Assembly (NCBI GenBank): GCA_039545295.1 | Contig: BCIK01000015.1 | Coordinates: 372,001 to 436,000 of the forward strand | Reading direction: 5' to 3' | From: Udeniomyces pyricola | Lineage: Eukaryota > Basidiomycota > Tremellomycetes > Cystofilobasidiales > Mrakiaceae | DNA length: 64,000 nt | Shown here: piece after piece, positions 1-10,981 of the stretch | Layout of the letters: each line of letters begins with the position of its first letter | Numbering within the stretch: the first letter of the stretch is position 1 | The notes under the pieces: generated by a model | Told to the model about the DNA's origin: nothing | The model's input: only the letters and a program-made list of their open reading frames with translations | Database searches by the model: none | Position numbers and translations under genes: made by a program

Positions 1-2930
1 CGACTGAGAACTCAAGCTCCGGGTCGGACGATTCAGACTCGGAGTCAGACTCGGACATGGACTCGACGTCGTCGGCGTCTGAAATCGCTGCGACCCTCCT
101 TCCTGCGTCTGCTCGGACCGACCCAGCTCGTCTAGCCAATCTAGCGTCTCTCAAAACCCTCACTCAATCCAGAAGAGCACCCACTGCAGCTGATGATGAC
201 GACGGGGACGACGACTCGGACCTCGACATGGATCCCACCCTCTTTGCATCGGCCAACGAGCTGCCGGCCCCAACGACGGCACCTCCGCTGCCTTTCCAAC
301 GCGTCGCCCATGGTCATGAAATGCGAGAGCTAGGCAAAATCACCAGCGTTGTGGGCAAGATGTGCGTCATCACGCAAAACGTGCGGCGAGGACCCGAAGG
401 TCGGCTGAGAGAAGAAGGCGACGTACTCGCCGAAGGCAGCGTCATCTGCTGGAAGGATGGCAGGGTACTCGGTCTCGTAAGTCTTGCAGAATATTTCCTT
501 GCTGACTACGTTGAGATTTATCTCATTAGATGGGACGTGTCTCAAGAGAGGAATCTTGACGGCCGATCTCTTTGGCTACTCTTGCTCAGTCTCGCATAGT
601 CCTGACCTGGGGTTCTATATCTCTTGCGTGGACCTCTTTCTGCTTGCTTCGACCTGCAGGTTCAAGACACATTTGGCCCTTTAACCGGACCTCTCTATAC
701 ACTCCTGATACCAGACGACTTTGCTCCTCCTGAAGCCGACTTGCCCGCGGCTGCTCCTCAACCACCCGCTCTTATCCAGCCCGATGCAGACACCTCGCTT
801 CCCGATCCCCCTGTTCCCACCACAGTCGACGCCTTGCTCACTCAAGAGATATCTCTGGATAATTCTTCGGTCTCTGTCACCGCCTCTCATGAAACTTCAC
901 AGGTCCAGGTCAACCCGTCGATCGATGAGACCTCTACCCCAGCCACCGTCCTGTCAGGACCTCAAGAAGAGACGTCCGCCATGCACCTTGACGTACCCCT
1001 CGCCGAGACTGCCGATACTCAGGACTTGACACCCTCAATAATCAGCCTTACATCTATCCCTTCGCTGTCTAAACCCACGCCTCGACCGTCTACCTCCATT
1101 CTGCTTCACGCCGTCGTCTTTTACCCTTCCCACCTTGGACGCTACGTCCCAACCGCCCGACTCAAGCAGGAGAAATGGACGGATGCCTCCAACGCATATG
1201 ATGAGGAAGTCGAGGCGCATGAGATGGATTGGTCGGATGATGAGCAAGAAATGGCCGCCAAGCGTCAACGTAAAATGGCCAATAAGAAGGATGCGCGTGG
1301 CGGTGGCAGCGTTCGAGGAGGGTCTCCGACGCCTTCCATGGAGAGTAGTTCTGGATCCACGATGAGGGGAGGCCGGGAAGCTCACTTTGATTACGCTCCG
1401 ACGGCATCGTATGCGGCGTCATCGTACGCGGGCTCGGCGTATGGCTCGGATGGTGAGGAGGCGATGGACTACGGAGGAGATGGCGAGGGAGAATACGTCG
1501 CGGAACGGGCCAAGCCGGCGCCGTATGAGGACTGGAGTGGTGACCTCGAGGAGGGCTCAGCTGAAGCGGCTATGGCCAAGGGTTCCGGACAGGGTGCTTC
1601 TGTCTTGGGAGGTGGTCGGGGCAAGCGAGGGGGTAAAGATAAGCGGGGCAAGAGCGAGCGGGGTCGAGGAGGCAAATCTGGCCGGGGCGGTGGAGAGGAA
1701 GGGAGCTTGAGCCGAGGAGGAGGAAGAGGAGCTGGAAGAGGGGGTAGAGGTAGCGAGCGAGGTCGTGGTGTGGAGGGTTCGCGTGGTGGTCGAGGTCGTG
1801 GAGGGGGTGCTGGCTCTGACGCGTCTCGAGGGGGTCGAGGGGGCGCTCGTGCTGGAGGGTTGGATGCCTCTTCTTCCTCTCAATCGCATCAGTTCCGAAA
1901 CCGAGCTTCTCATCAACTTCCTTCTGTTCCGACAGGCTCCACTGCGGGTGGTTTGGACAGGGTTGCCCGACCCATGTCGCCTACGTCTATGGCCATCGCT
2001 CGAGCGACCGGTCAACTGTCAGCTCCCTTGCCTTCGGGCCCAACCATCACGACGACCTCTACGGGTCCTATATCGCTTCCTTCCTTCCTTCCAGCCAATC
2101 CTTTGCTGCACCCAGGAGCAGGCCTTCCTTTGGCCCCTAAGCCCTCGGCTCATCATCAGGCCCAGTCTTTGCAGCACCATCACCCGAACCTACCTCAACC
2201 TCCTCTCACCTCGTTCCCTTCTCATCTCTCTCATCCATTGTCCGCTTCACCCTACTCGCCTTATGCCCCCTCTTCCTCCTCTCAGCCTCCACTATCATCA
2301 TCAACAACCTCCGGCACTGGTCCATCTACGGGCGGCTCCAACTCCCCTGGGTCCTTCTCCACGCAACCGTCCGCCCAATCGACGACAACGACGACGCCAT
2401 ACACCCCATCTTCTTACACTCTACCATCTTACTCTTCTCCCATGGTCCCTTCGTACGCCCCTTCTTCTTCCACGTCTGCTTCCTCCTCGACCATTCCTCA
2501 TACGCCATACCATCCCCAACCCCACCTTGGTGGGACATACAACCCAAACTATCGTTCTGCCTCAAGTTCTTCTCTCCCTCACGTTCCGTACCAACCCTCA
2601 TCTTCCTCGCTTTCCAGCCAAGTCCATCCTTCCTTCACCGGAGGAGGAGGAGGAGGAGGCGGCGACCCCGTGGCGATCCAACTTGCCCTTCAACGACAAC
2701 AAGTCCAACATGACCGTCAGATCCTCGAGATGCAGCGTCAGATTGCTTTGCTCTCCAGGCGGAACAACGGTCCATCAGGAGGAGGAGGAGTTGGAACTGG
2801 AACGGATGGGGGAGGTATGGGATCGACTGCAGCGAATGCTGCTGCTGCTGCTGTTGCAGGGGTTGCGGAGAGAGGAACGGGTGGGGGATGGATCCCTCGA
2901 GATCCTAGTACTACCTCGAAGAAAGAGTAG
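1..2930 (+). CDS. NAF1: NAF1, H/ACA snoRNP assembly factor (5'-partial)
   Basis: This is the non-core assembly factor that binds nascent H/ACA ribonucleoproteins in the nucleus before Gar1 replaces it. The reading frame is open from base 3 with no upstream stop, so the start lies outside the window. Exons are <3-476 and 660-2930, and the 183-nt intron (477-659) is phase 0. The visible N-terminus is Ser/Asp-rich and acidic. The Gar1/Naf1 RNA-binding fold follows: GKITSVVGKMCVI, then GRVLGL, joined across the intron to VQDTFGPLTGPLYTLL. The middle (about 1610-1860) is an RGG/GRG-rich basic tract typical of RNA-binding tails. The C-terminus is a long Ser/Pro/Gln-rich low-complexity region with one short coiled-coil-like stretch (about 2670-2750). 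It is longer than yeast Naf1 because of this tail. Identification rests on the fold and on the acidic-fold-RGG order. Confidence 0.88.
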
Positions 2931-3613
2931 GATTGCGGTTGAGCCAAGAAGGAGGGGATAGATGAAAGATAGAGAACCGGTTGTTAAGAGTACAGATGGA
3001 AGATTTAGCAACGAACAAAACTTAAGTGATAAGAGAGAAAGAAGAAACAAAGGATGATGATGAGCACGAAGGGGGGAAAAGTAAAAACACGGCGCGGCTG
3101 TGGAGTCAAGGTCGGATGATAATGGGCGCCGGCCGGTCGACTGTCTGGGCTTGGGCTAGCTAATAAACAGACCGATTCCTGACTGTCGATCATAAGTAGT
3201 CTCAATACTAGATCTCCGTATTGGCAGGTTTAGTATCGAGGCCTATCATAACTTTTTTTTTATCTTTCTTTCTAACCCTCCTTTCCATCTTCCCTTGCTT
3301 TCTCGATCAACTTAGTTTCTGGCTCCTCTCTTTCCTTTGGTTCCCTTCTGCGACCTGACCTGCCAACGACAGTCCATGATCCATCGATTCCCAAGTCTGT
3401 CCATGAATGTATGCGCTCTACGTCAATCTATCCGGCTTAGCCTCGTAGGAGTGTCAGTCTAAGAAACCGACATATAAATATACGACGTCTATGAATGGTT
3501 GACAAGACGTCTTGTTTGTTTGGTTGTTTGTTTGTTTTGCTCACTCCTAAAACGCGCCCTGTTCGGCTGTTTCCATGACCTCCGCCCTCTTTTTGTCCTT
3601 TTTTTTTTCTTCC
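2931..3613. other. Convergent 3' intergenic region NAF1 / seryl-tRNA synthetase
   Basis: This separates the stop of NAF1 from the stop of the minus-strand synthetase. It holds short A- and T-rich tracts (for example 3251-3260 and 3600-3610) that fit 3' UTRs and polyadenylation zones for both genes. I see no coding sequence, tRNA or repeat of note. Confidence 0.6.
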
Positions 3614-5910
3614 TCAGACCCAAACAATGTCCACCTCTCCCATCTTCTCCAACCCAATCCAAAACCTCCTCAGGGCGACCGGCAACCTAACCTCTTTGAT
3701 CTCCACTCCCAACGCCAACTTATCTACCGCCTTCATCCCACTCTTCCCTTTCTTCTTCCGTCTATCCTCCTCCAAATCTGCCTCGCATCGTCGACGTTCC
3801 TCTTTGATCTCCTTGTGACTCATCCGGTTGAGTTTCGAGTTGGGATCCAAGGCGGCTTCGGCCGGCGTCGAGAGGATCACCCCGTTTTCTAGCAACGCGA
3901 CGATCAATCGAGGGATCGCGGCCGCCGTGCCGTTGAGGGTGTGACAATAGGTCGTCGCGGCCGGAACGACGGTTGAAGCGGTGTCGTTAGTGTCAGTGGT
4001 AGTGGGGGTGGGTGAATCCGAGCCGGGGGGGTTAGAGGAAGATAAAGAGGGTTTTTGGGAGTTGCGGTAGGTGATGAGAAGTCGACGAGCTTGGTATGAC
4101 GTGCAATTGGACGTAGATGAGATCTGGAGGATGGAACAGAGTCATATAGGGGGAACAGAAGGAGAGCAGAAGGGGGAGGAGGGGGGAAGGGATGAATTGC
4201 ATTAGGGAGACAAGCAAAGACCGAAGGAGAAAGGGTTAATTGATCGTCAATCAGAACCCGAAAAGACGAAGAGACGGACAGGTCCACAAGAACATGAGCC
4301 CCCTTTCTCCTCCCNCCCCCCCCCCNCCCCCCTTCTTCTTCTTCTTTCTTGTACTCCCCCAAGACCTACGAAACAAGGTGACAATACTCTATACGAACCT
4401 CGCCCCACGAGCCCCGGCCAGGCATCCAAGCCTCCATATCATACTTGCGATACGCCGACGCGCCAAGTTCTTCCGTCGGCATGTCAAGGACCCTGATGAG
4501 AGCAAAGAAAAGACGAGCGGACGGGAGAAAGAGGGAGTGGACCAGTTGAGAGTAAGAAGTAACAAGATCGAGAAGAGGTAAGTCAGTTTTGAGGAGGAAA
4601 AACGGAACGACCAAACAGCAAACCAATGATCCCATGATACATTGACAGAGAAAAAGAAAAGGAGAAGATGCAATCCTTTTCTCTTACCTAACGTTCAACC
4701 CCAAGCCCTCGACCATCTCCCTCTGAACACCCCTCAGCCTCTCCATCTCCTTCTCGCTCTCCTCCGGTTCGCACACGACAAACAATTCGACTTTACTAAA
4801 CTGATGGACGCGGTAGAGTCCGCGTTTCTCTTCGGGTTTGCCGCGTTCGGTCCGGAAGGCGTGGTTAAGGCCGACGACGCGTTTTGGAAGGAACGTCGGA
4901 GATGGGAAGCGAGTGTTGTAGAAGGATCCGGCCAAAGGAATTTCAGCCGTTGCAGTGAGAGAAAGAGATGCTGTCGGGCTTGAAGAAGATGCAGAGGAAG
5001 AGGAAGAGGAGGATGAAGACGTAGGCTCTTCGGCAGAACTCGATTCGGAGATGTGATAATTCTGAGAGGCTCCTTCTCTCGGCACGAATCCACATCGTCT
5101 CGCCATATCCGTCCTCACGACGTCCGGACAGGAGACGGGTTCGAAGCCGTGATTGACGGCGATGCTGAGGGCGTACGCTTGGAGGGCTTGTTCGAGTACC
5201 ATCCCTGCGCCACGGAGGAAGTAGAAGCCTTCGCCCGAGACGTGCTTTGCCGAGTCAAAGTCGATGATGCCAAGTTCTCGTCCGATCAAGAGGTGATCTC
5301 GGTACTGATCAGCTGCTACGAGAGAGGTAGACTCAGAGGAAGAGGAGGAGGAGGACAATGACGACCAAGGACCCAACCGTTCTACCTCGACAGCGTTGTC
5401 TTCCGGTCCAACAGGTACCTCCGGGTGCGTTTCGTTTGGAATCATCAACGCCAACCACAGTAATTGACTTTCGACCTCTGTCAACTCTGGTTCGAGCTTC
5501 AACATGAGTTTCTTGATCTCCTTGGCTTTCTCGACCGCGGTCGGGTCGGTGCCCGCGGCTCGACGGACGCGTTCGGAAATGAGGATTCGATCGCTTCGGA
5601 GTTGGTTCAGTTGGGCATGGAGCTCGAGTCGACGGTTGGCCAAGGTGTGAACGGTTTCAAAGTGCGAGGCGGGTAAAGTTGAGTTGCGAAGATCTGCGTT
5701 GGCTTGGGTCGATCGAAGGAACAAAGGGTCCGCGAGAGATTTGAGGTCCAGACGGGGTAAGATCAGTTGGGAAGTGTAAGACGGGGAAGAAGAAGAGGCG
5801 TTGGTCGAGGATGCGCTGGTAGACGAGGCAAGGCGGGAGGAGGAAGGAATGGCGCAGCAACGATGAGGGATTGAGGAAGGGAAGAGAGTCGAAGCTCGGA
5901 GACGAAGCAT
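3614..5910 (-). CDS. Seryl-tRNA synthetase, mitochondrial type
   Basis: This class II aminoacyl-tRNA synthetase charges tRNA-Ser, probably in mitochondria. Exons (complement) are 4688-5910, 4399-4492 and 3614-4123, and phases match (2, 0). The N-terminus is Arg/Ser/Ala-rich and lacks acids, like a mitochondrial presequence. Next comes the two-helix coiled-coil tRNA-binding arm (about 5440-5700), then the catalytic core: TAEIPLAG (serine pocket), motif 2 around FRTERG and [12 protein letters not shown], and after the introns [33 protein letters not shown] and motif 3 [18 protein letters not shown]. The C-terminus carries a Lys/Glu/Arg-rich extension. Two serine-rich insertions (near 5315-5360 and 4965-5045) interrupt the core and the linker. 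Intron 2 holds a C/N homopolymer (4314-4332) that may hide an assembly error. A separate cytosolic enzyme is expected elsewhere in the genome. Confidence 0.9.
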
Positions 5911-6605
5911 GGCGAGGAGTGAGGTGGGGTTGACCGTAACAGCCGGATAGATCAGGATAGACGACAGGATCTACGTCTGGTCGGACAGATCGATACAGAT
6001 GCGCAGATGCTGGAGGGTTGATGATTTCGTTCAAGACCGAGGGGGTTGCCGGTTACGTTCAATTCACGTTTTCGTCATACTGTTGTCTTTCTTCACAACC
6101 CAAGAGTACGAATCAAGAAGAATCCACATACAAAGGAAGGAAAAACGAAAAGAGGATGGTAAAAAAAAGAAGAACGAACTACTACCAAGAACAAAACGAA
6201 CATAAAAACGAAAAGGCGGATAAGATAACCCTTTGAGAGAAAGGAAAGGTCTGCACAAGAGGTGGTGCGATTTTGTGAGAGGATGGATGAATGTGGATGA
6301 GGATAGCGTGAGTCGAGTCAAGTGGATCAGATCGATGGGCGAGGAGGAAAGGATGGAAAGATGCTCTCTCTCTTTTTGAGTGTGCGTAAAAGAAAATAGA
6401 GAAGAAGATAGAGGGGAGAAAAATTGAAAAACAGCCACAAAGAAAGAGAAAGAGAGGAGACCATGCAATTCGTAAAAGGGAAGGGGGATAGGACCAAAAC
6501 CGGAGGACGTGCAGCTACAAGGCGAGGGGGATGAGGAGGTGGTTGTCATGAAAGAAGCAGAACAAAGAACAAGCGAGGCGACGAGTTTACTTCCCATCTC
6601 TCAAA
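5911..6605. other. Intergenic region between SerRS start and ILV2 stop
   Basis: This is the tandem gap that should hold the SerRS promoter and the ILV2 3' UTR. It is purine-rich on the plus strand (A/G tracts from 6120 to 6460), so T/C-rich on the transcribed strand of both minus-strand genes. I found no supported gene; the long minus-strand open frame here is a low-complexity artefact. Confidence 0.5.
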
Positions 6606-9600
6606 CTACGAGGCCGGGGCGGTCTCGGTAGCTTCGCGCAGAAGAGGGTGGACCTGAAGAAGAAGAAGGATTGCATGGGAAGTAAAGAACAAAAAGCCCG
6701 AAAACGTCAGAACTAGAACCCACGAGCCGGTACGAGCATTCAACCATTTCTTTGTCATGATCCGGGACTCACGACTTGTTCCTGGAGCGCCTTACCGGCA
6801 GCAACCATAGGGAAGACGTGCTCGTTCTTGGTGACCTGGCACTCAAGCACGATGGGTCCATCATTGTACTCCATGAATTCCTTCATCTTGGCCGGCAGGT
6901 CCTCAACCGAGGTGCACCGGAGCGCCTTGCAGTGCATGGACTCGGCAAGCTTGACAAAGTCGGGGTTATGCATCGTCGTGTGCGAGTATCGCTGCTCGTA
7001 GAAGAGATCTGTAAAGCAAGGGAGAGGAAAGCACGACAGGGGTCAATTCAAGAAATGGGAGAAATGTTGTTGGCTCCCCCTGCGACGATCCGAAAGCAGA
7101 CGAAAGACTCACCCTGCCACTGAAGAACCATACCCTGGAACTCGTTGTTGAGGAGGAGGACCTTGACGCCAATGTTGTACTGAGCGGCCGTCGCGAGCTC
7201 CATGGCCGTCATCGAGAAGGAGGCGTCACCATCAATGTCGACAACAATCTTTTCCGGGGAGGCGACCTTGGCTCCGATGGCGGAGGGAAGACCGAAACCC
7301 ATAGTCTGGAAGACGCAAAGGCCAGCACAAGTATAAAGAGGTTAGTTTTGATGGTCAACGGTAGACAGCCCAAACCCAAATTGTCCAAGAGATGAGAGCC
7401 ACGTACACCGAGACCACCCGACGAGACCCACGATCGGGGCTGCCTCCATCGGTAGTGCTGGCAAGCCCACATCTGATGCTGTCCGACACCAGTGGTGACG
7501 ATAACATTTTCCTCTGCGTATCACAACGGACCACATACATGTTAGTTAACCATCCAAGAAAGAGAAAACCAAGCCGGCCCAAGAGCCAATAAGAAGCGAC
7601 TACTTACTGCCCATGCGCTCGGCAACTCGGTCGAGCTCCTCAACAACCTCTTGCGGCTTCATGCGCTCTCCCTTCTTGCTCGGCTCGTAGATGAACGGGT
7701 ACTTGGCCTTCCACGCCTTGACCTTGGCGAACCACTCCTCTCGGGGAGAGTATTCGATTCGCTCGACAAGGGCCTCCATGTTGGCAACGACGTCGCCGAG
7801 AACGGGGATCGTGGCCTGAACGACCTTGTTGATGTTCTTAGGCTGGATCTCCAGGTGGATGATACCTCCCTTACCGGTGAGAGCAGCAGCTCGGGCAGCG
7901 GGGGCAAAGGCTGTCGGAGATGGGAGCGAAACGAATAGGAAATTAGGAAAAACGAGGGAAGGACAAAAGGTCAGCTACACTGCGAGATGAGTAAACCACC
8001 CGTTCTCAAGTGCATTCAAAACACGTACTGTCGACCTTGCCAGTAACTCGGTCATCGAATCGGGCGCCGAGGGCAATGATGACGTCAGCTGACTGCATGG
8101 CCAAGTTGGCGTACGCCGATCCGTGCATACCGAGCATGTGGAGCGCTCGGTCCTCAATCTTCTCGTCAAACGCGCCCAAGCCCTGCAAGGTCGTGCAGAC
8201 GGGGATGTTGCCCTCCTTGGAGAGTCGCTCGAGGAGCTTGGGGCCCTCGGGGCTGCTGAGGACACCGTTACCGCAGTAGACGACGGGTCGCTTGGCCTGG
8301 TTGATGAGGGCGGCGGCTTCGTTGATGAGGTCCTCGTCAATGTAGGTCGGGTTCTGGGCCGACGGCGTCTGGGGCAGGTAGGGCGAGGCGCCGGGAATAA
8401 CGGACTTGACAAGGATGGGCGACCGCAGAATCGACGCAGTCACGTCCTTGGGCAGGTCGACAAGGACCGGGCCCGGTCGGCCGGTGGTGGCAATCTTGAA
8501 GGCCTCGTTGATGCGACGGGGGAGCTCGGCAATGTCCTTGACCATGACGTTCCACTTGGTGCACGAGCGCGAGATACCGATGACGTCGGCCTCCTGGAAG
8601 GCATCCGATCCGATAGCCGAGGTGGCGACTGAGGAGGCCGGGGTAGAAATTTCAGACGTATCAGTTTCCAGCTCACTCACACAAAAATCAGGGGTAACGC
8701 AACACATATCAACGTAGCCTGACCTTGACCACAGAAGACGACCATGGGCACACCGTCCGAAAGAGCGTCCTGCATTGGGGTAATAACGTTGGTCGCTCCG
8801 GGTCTATTGTTCAAGTCCACCCATGTCAGTTATGGTAATCAATGTCATCCCAAATCCAACAAAAGACAGCTTGACTAACCCAGAAGTGACGAGGACGACT
8901 CCGGGCTTGCCAGAGACACGGGCGTAACCCTCAGCCATGTGACCGGCGCCCTGCTCGTGCCTCGGCAGGACGAAATCAAAGTGCTTGGAGTTGTAGATAG
9001 CGTCAAAGACGGGGAGGATGGCTCCCTAGGAAGAAAAAAGCAGATAAATGATGCCGAGAGTAAGCTTGGGACATCCCACAAGGCCTGGGTAGGGTCGGGC
9101 CAGGGGAGAGAAATCACTCACACCGGGGTAACCAAAGACGTTCTTGACGTCATGCCGAAGCATCATCTCGTGGAAGATTTCACCACCCGATTTGCCGACA
9201 AACCTGGTCGTAAGAACGAGATGCACAAGGGGGGGAACACGGGGTCATGAGCATGGTGCGAGAATGGGGAACTGCTGGACACGCAGGTGGCAAGCTTATG
9301 GGCGGCAAAAAGGACCCGGAAGAAAAGAGGCTCTCGAGTCGGAGGAGCAAAGAGGCTAAGAAGGCTAGCCCTTCCCCTTCCTTCCTTCCCCACAATTCCT
9401 CGCTGCTGGGCGGCCTGGCCTACGAGACCCTCCCTGACGCTTGCTGTCTGCCTCTTCTTTTCTTCGCCCGAGACAAAGTTCATGCTTACGAGTAATCCCA
9501 CTCGGCATCCTTTCGATGGCTCGTCGCAGGGGTCTCCCTCGAAGCGGGCGTCTGGAAATTCGAGCTCGGCACGGGACGAACGACGGCGGCCTGGGAGGCG

Positions 9601-9839
9601 GCAGCGGCGGTGGCCTGTTTGGACTTGTCAATCGAAAGGTTTCTCGAGTGAGAGATCTTGCCGATCCTCGCTTTCGCGTCAGGAGAGATGGCGAAGGAGG
9701 CTCCCTTGGACGACGGAATGTTGCCGATGGAGGACGAGTGCGAGCGGGAGCACGAAGGCGTCGAGGCTGGGGTGGTGGAGGCGTTAACGGCGGCCAGAAG
9801 CGTCGCTCGGCGAGGGATGAGACGGGTTGAACGGATCAT
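6606..9839 (-). CDS. ILV2: Acetolactate (acetohydroxyacid) synthase catalytic subunit
   Basis: This is the ThDP- and FAD-dependent first common enzyme of valine, leucine and isoleucine synthesis, located in the mitochondrion. Ten exons (complement): 9490-9839, 9122-9203, 8880-9025, 8724-8803, 8029-8628, 7608-7910, 7407-7513, 7113-7305, 6773-7008 and 6606-6653; all phases agree and give 714 residues. The first exon is an Arg/Ser/Ala-rich presequence. Motifs include [23 protein letters not shown], whose catalytic-Glu partner segment is [31 protein letters not shown]; the ThDP/Mg motif [19 protein letters not shown]; and [11 protein letters not shown]. The final 16-codon exon restores the usual VHPLLRE tail, confirming it is real. 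The residue equivalent to Arabidopsis Pro197 is Ala (codon 8624-8626). Other herbicide-contact positions that I can align (Ala in YPGGA, Asp in FDDR, Trp in QWQ) are the ordinary residues. The ILV6 regulatory subunit is not in the window. Confidence 0.96.
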
Positions 9840-10061
9840 GATGTGGGTGGGAAGCCAAAGAAGGGAGAAGGAGGGAAAAGGAGAGAAGGAGCCGGGTTGC
9901 CCAAAGGAGGGTGGGTGTGGGTGTGTGGTGGGTGGGGGGGAGGTGATGTCGGTGGAAAGAAAGCGAAGAAGGGCGAATGGACCTGGGTCAGGTCGATCGA
10001 CTTTGCATTCGAGTCACAAATCGCTAGCTCGGGCGACGAAGCCGAACGCAAGTGTCTGGAT

Positions 10062-10068
10062 TTATATG
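10062..10068 (-). promoter_or_regulatory. TATA-like element upstream of ILV2
   Basis: On the minus strand the sequence reads ACATATAAATCC, about 225 bases upstream of the ILV2 start codon. The position and sequence fit a core promoter element, but no transcript start is known. Confidence 0.3.
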
Positions 10069-10217
10069 TAACATCTCCATTGTGATTCATGGCTTAGTTG
10101 ATCGTGCTTGCTTGCTCATCCCATGCTAGGGGCTGTGCTACAAGCTGTGTCTCTTCTATAGTACGCCCTCTCAACTCTCATAAGTCGATCTCACTAACCA
10201 CGGCATCGCCATCACAT

Positions 10218-10237
10218 CACACTGACCGGTCAGTGTG
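10218..10237. repeat. Perfect 20-bp palindrome upstream of ILV2
   Basis: CACACTGACCGGTCAGTGTG is its own reverse complement, with no spacer. It lies about 380 bases upstream of the ILV2 ATG. Symmetry of this length is the form expected of a binding site for a dimeric regulator; the ACCGGT centre is compatible with a zinc-cluster-type site but this is inference. Confidence 0.55.
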
Positions 10238-10487
10238 CATGCATATAATCACTTACTGTACCCGGTAATATAAACGTCCATCTCAGCCACCGCGCACTTC
10301 CTTTGCCTCCATGTTCCTCCTGGTCTACCGCGACAACGACCCAGCGGTCCGCGTTTCCCCAGAAGTTCAACAAGCTGGTCTCATCTGACCACAAGTCTAA
10401 CTCCATATCCCTAAACAAGGCTGCTCGGTTTGGGTCAAGCATCGTGTCATCCCATTCGACCCGGATGCGCTGATCCGGCGGGCGAAG
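10230..10487 (-). other. Orphan coding-like exon of unknown origin
   Basis: On the minus strand a pyrimidine-rich tract ending in CGTAG (about 10488) is followed by about 75 open codons with protein-like composition (RIRVEWDDT, FRDMELDLWSDE, NADRWVVVAVDQ). A GTAAGT donor-like site lies near 10257-10262. No partner exon can be joined on either side, and no family is recognised. It could be an exon of an unannotated gene, a gene remnant, or chance. Confidence 0.25.
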
Positions 10488-10981
10488 GCTACGAAGACAG
10501 GAACAGAACCAAAAGCGAAAATGGCGGTACGTTTATTTATTCTCTGCTCCACGAGAGGCAATGCATAGATGTAGATGCTAGAAGGAAACAGTTGGAAAGG
10601 TGATGAAAGAGAAGTTAAACAGAAGAGGGAGGAAGGATAAAAGGAAAGAGAGATCGGTACAATTCGATCTTTTTGTTTGGACAAGAGAAACGAAACAATC
10701 AAAGATGTACAGGAGCAGAAAGAAAAGAAAGAGCCGATACGAAAAGACGGGCGAGAAGAAAGGAGATGGATGGAGGATGGGTGGAATGAGAGCGAAACAA
10801 GGCAATGTAATTGAGCAGATGGAATTGAAAATGCAAAGGAATGAGGGTCCGTGATGAAAGACCAAAAGAAAGGGTTAAAAGAGTATGTGTGGACATCTAG
10901 ACAGAGAGAACCGAGGAGGTGGCGGATGATGAATACATCGCGGATGAAGTTTGGAACTGGGGAAACAGCGTCTGTTGATCG

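Larger units (their letters stand above)
9840..10981. other. Intergenic region upstream of ILV2 and downstream of eIF4E
   Basis: This holds the probable ILV2 promoter. A TATA-like element (TATAAA read on the minus strand, about 10062-10068) lies about 225 bases upstream of the ILV2 ATG. A perfect 20-bp palindrome lies at 10218-10237. A stretch at 10230-10487 is open and coding-like on the minus strand (listed separately). The remainder near eIF4E (10560-10900) is purine-rich low-complexity sequence fitting its 3' UTR. Confidence 0.45.

Noticed and set aside
1765..2961. 398-codon plus-strand open frame overlapping NAF1
   Set aside because: It is an Arg/Leu/Pro-rich shadow of the NAF1 low-complexity frame and lacks family motifs or a separate promoter.
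10011..10016. GAGTCA, a Gcn4-like half site before ILV2
   Set aside because: Six bases are common by chance, and the site is between the TATA-like element and the ATG, probably in the leader.
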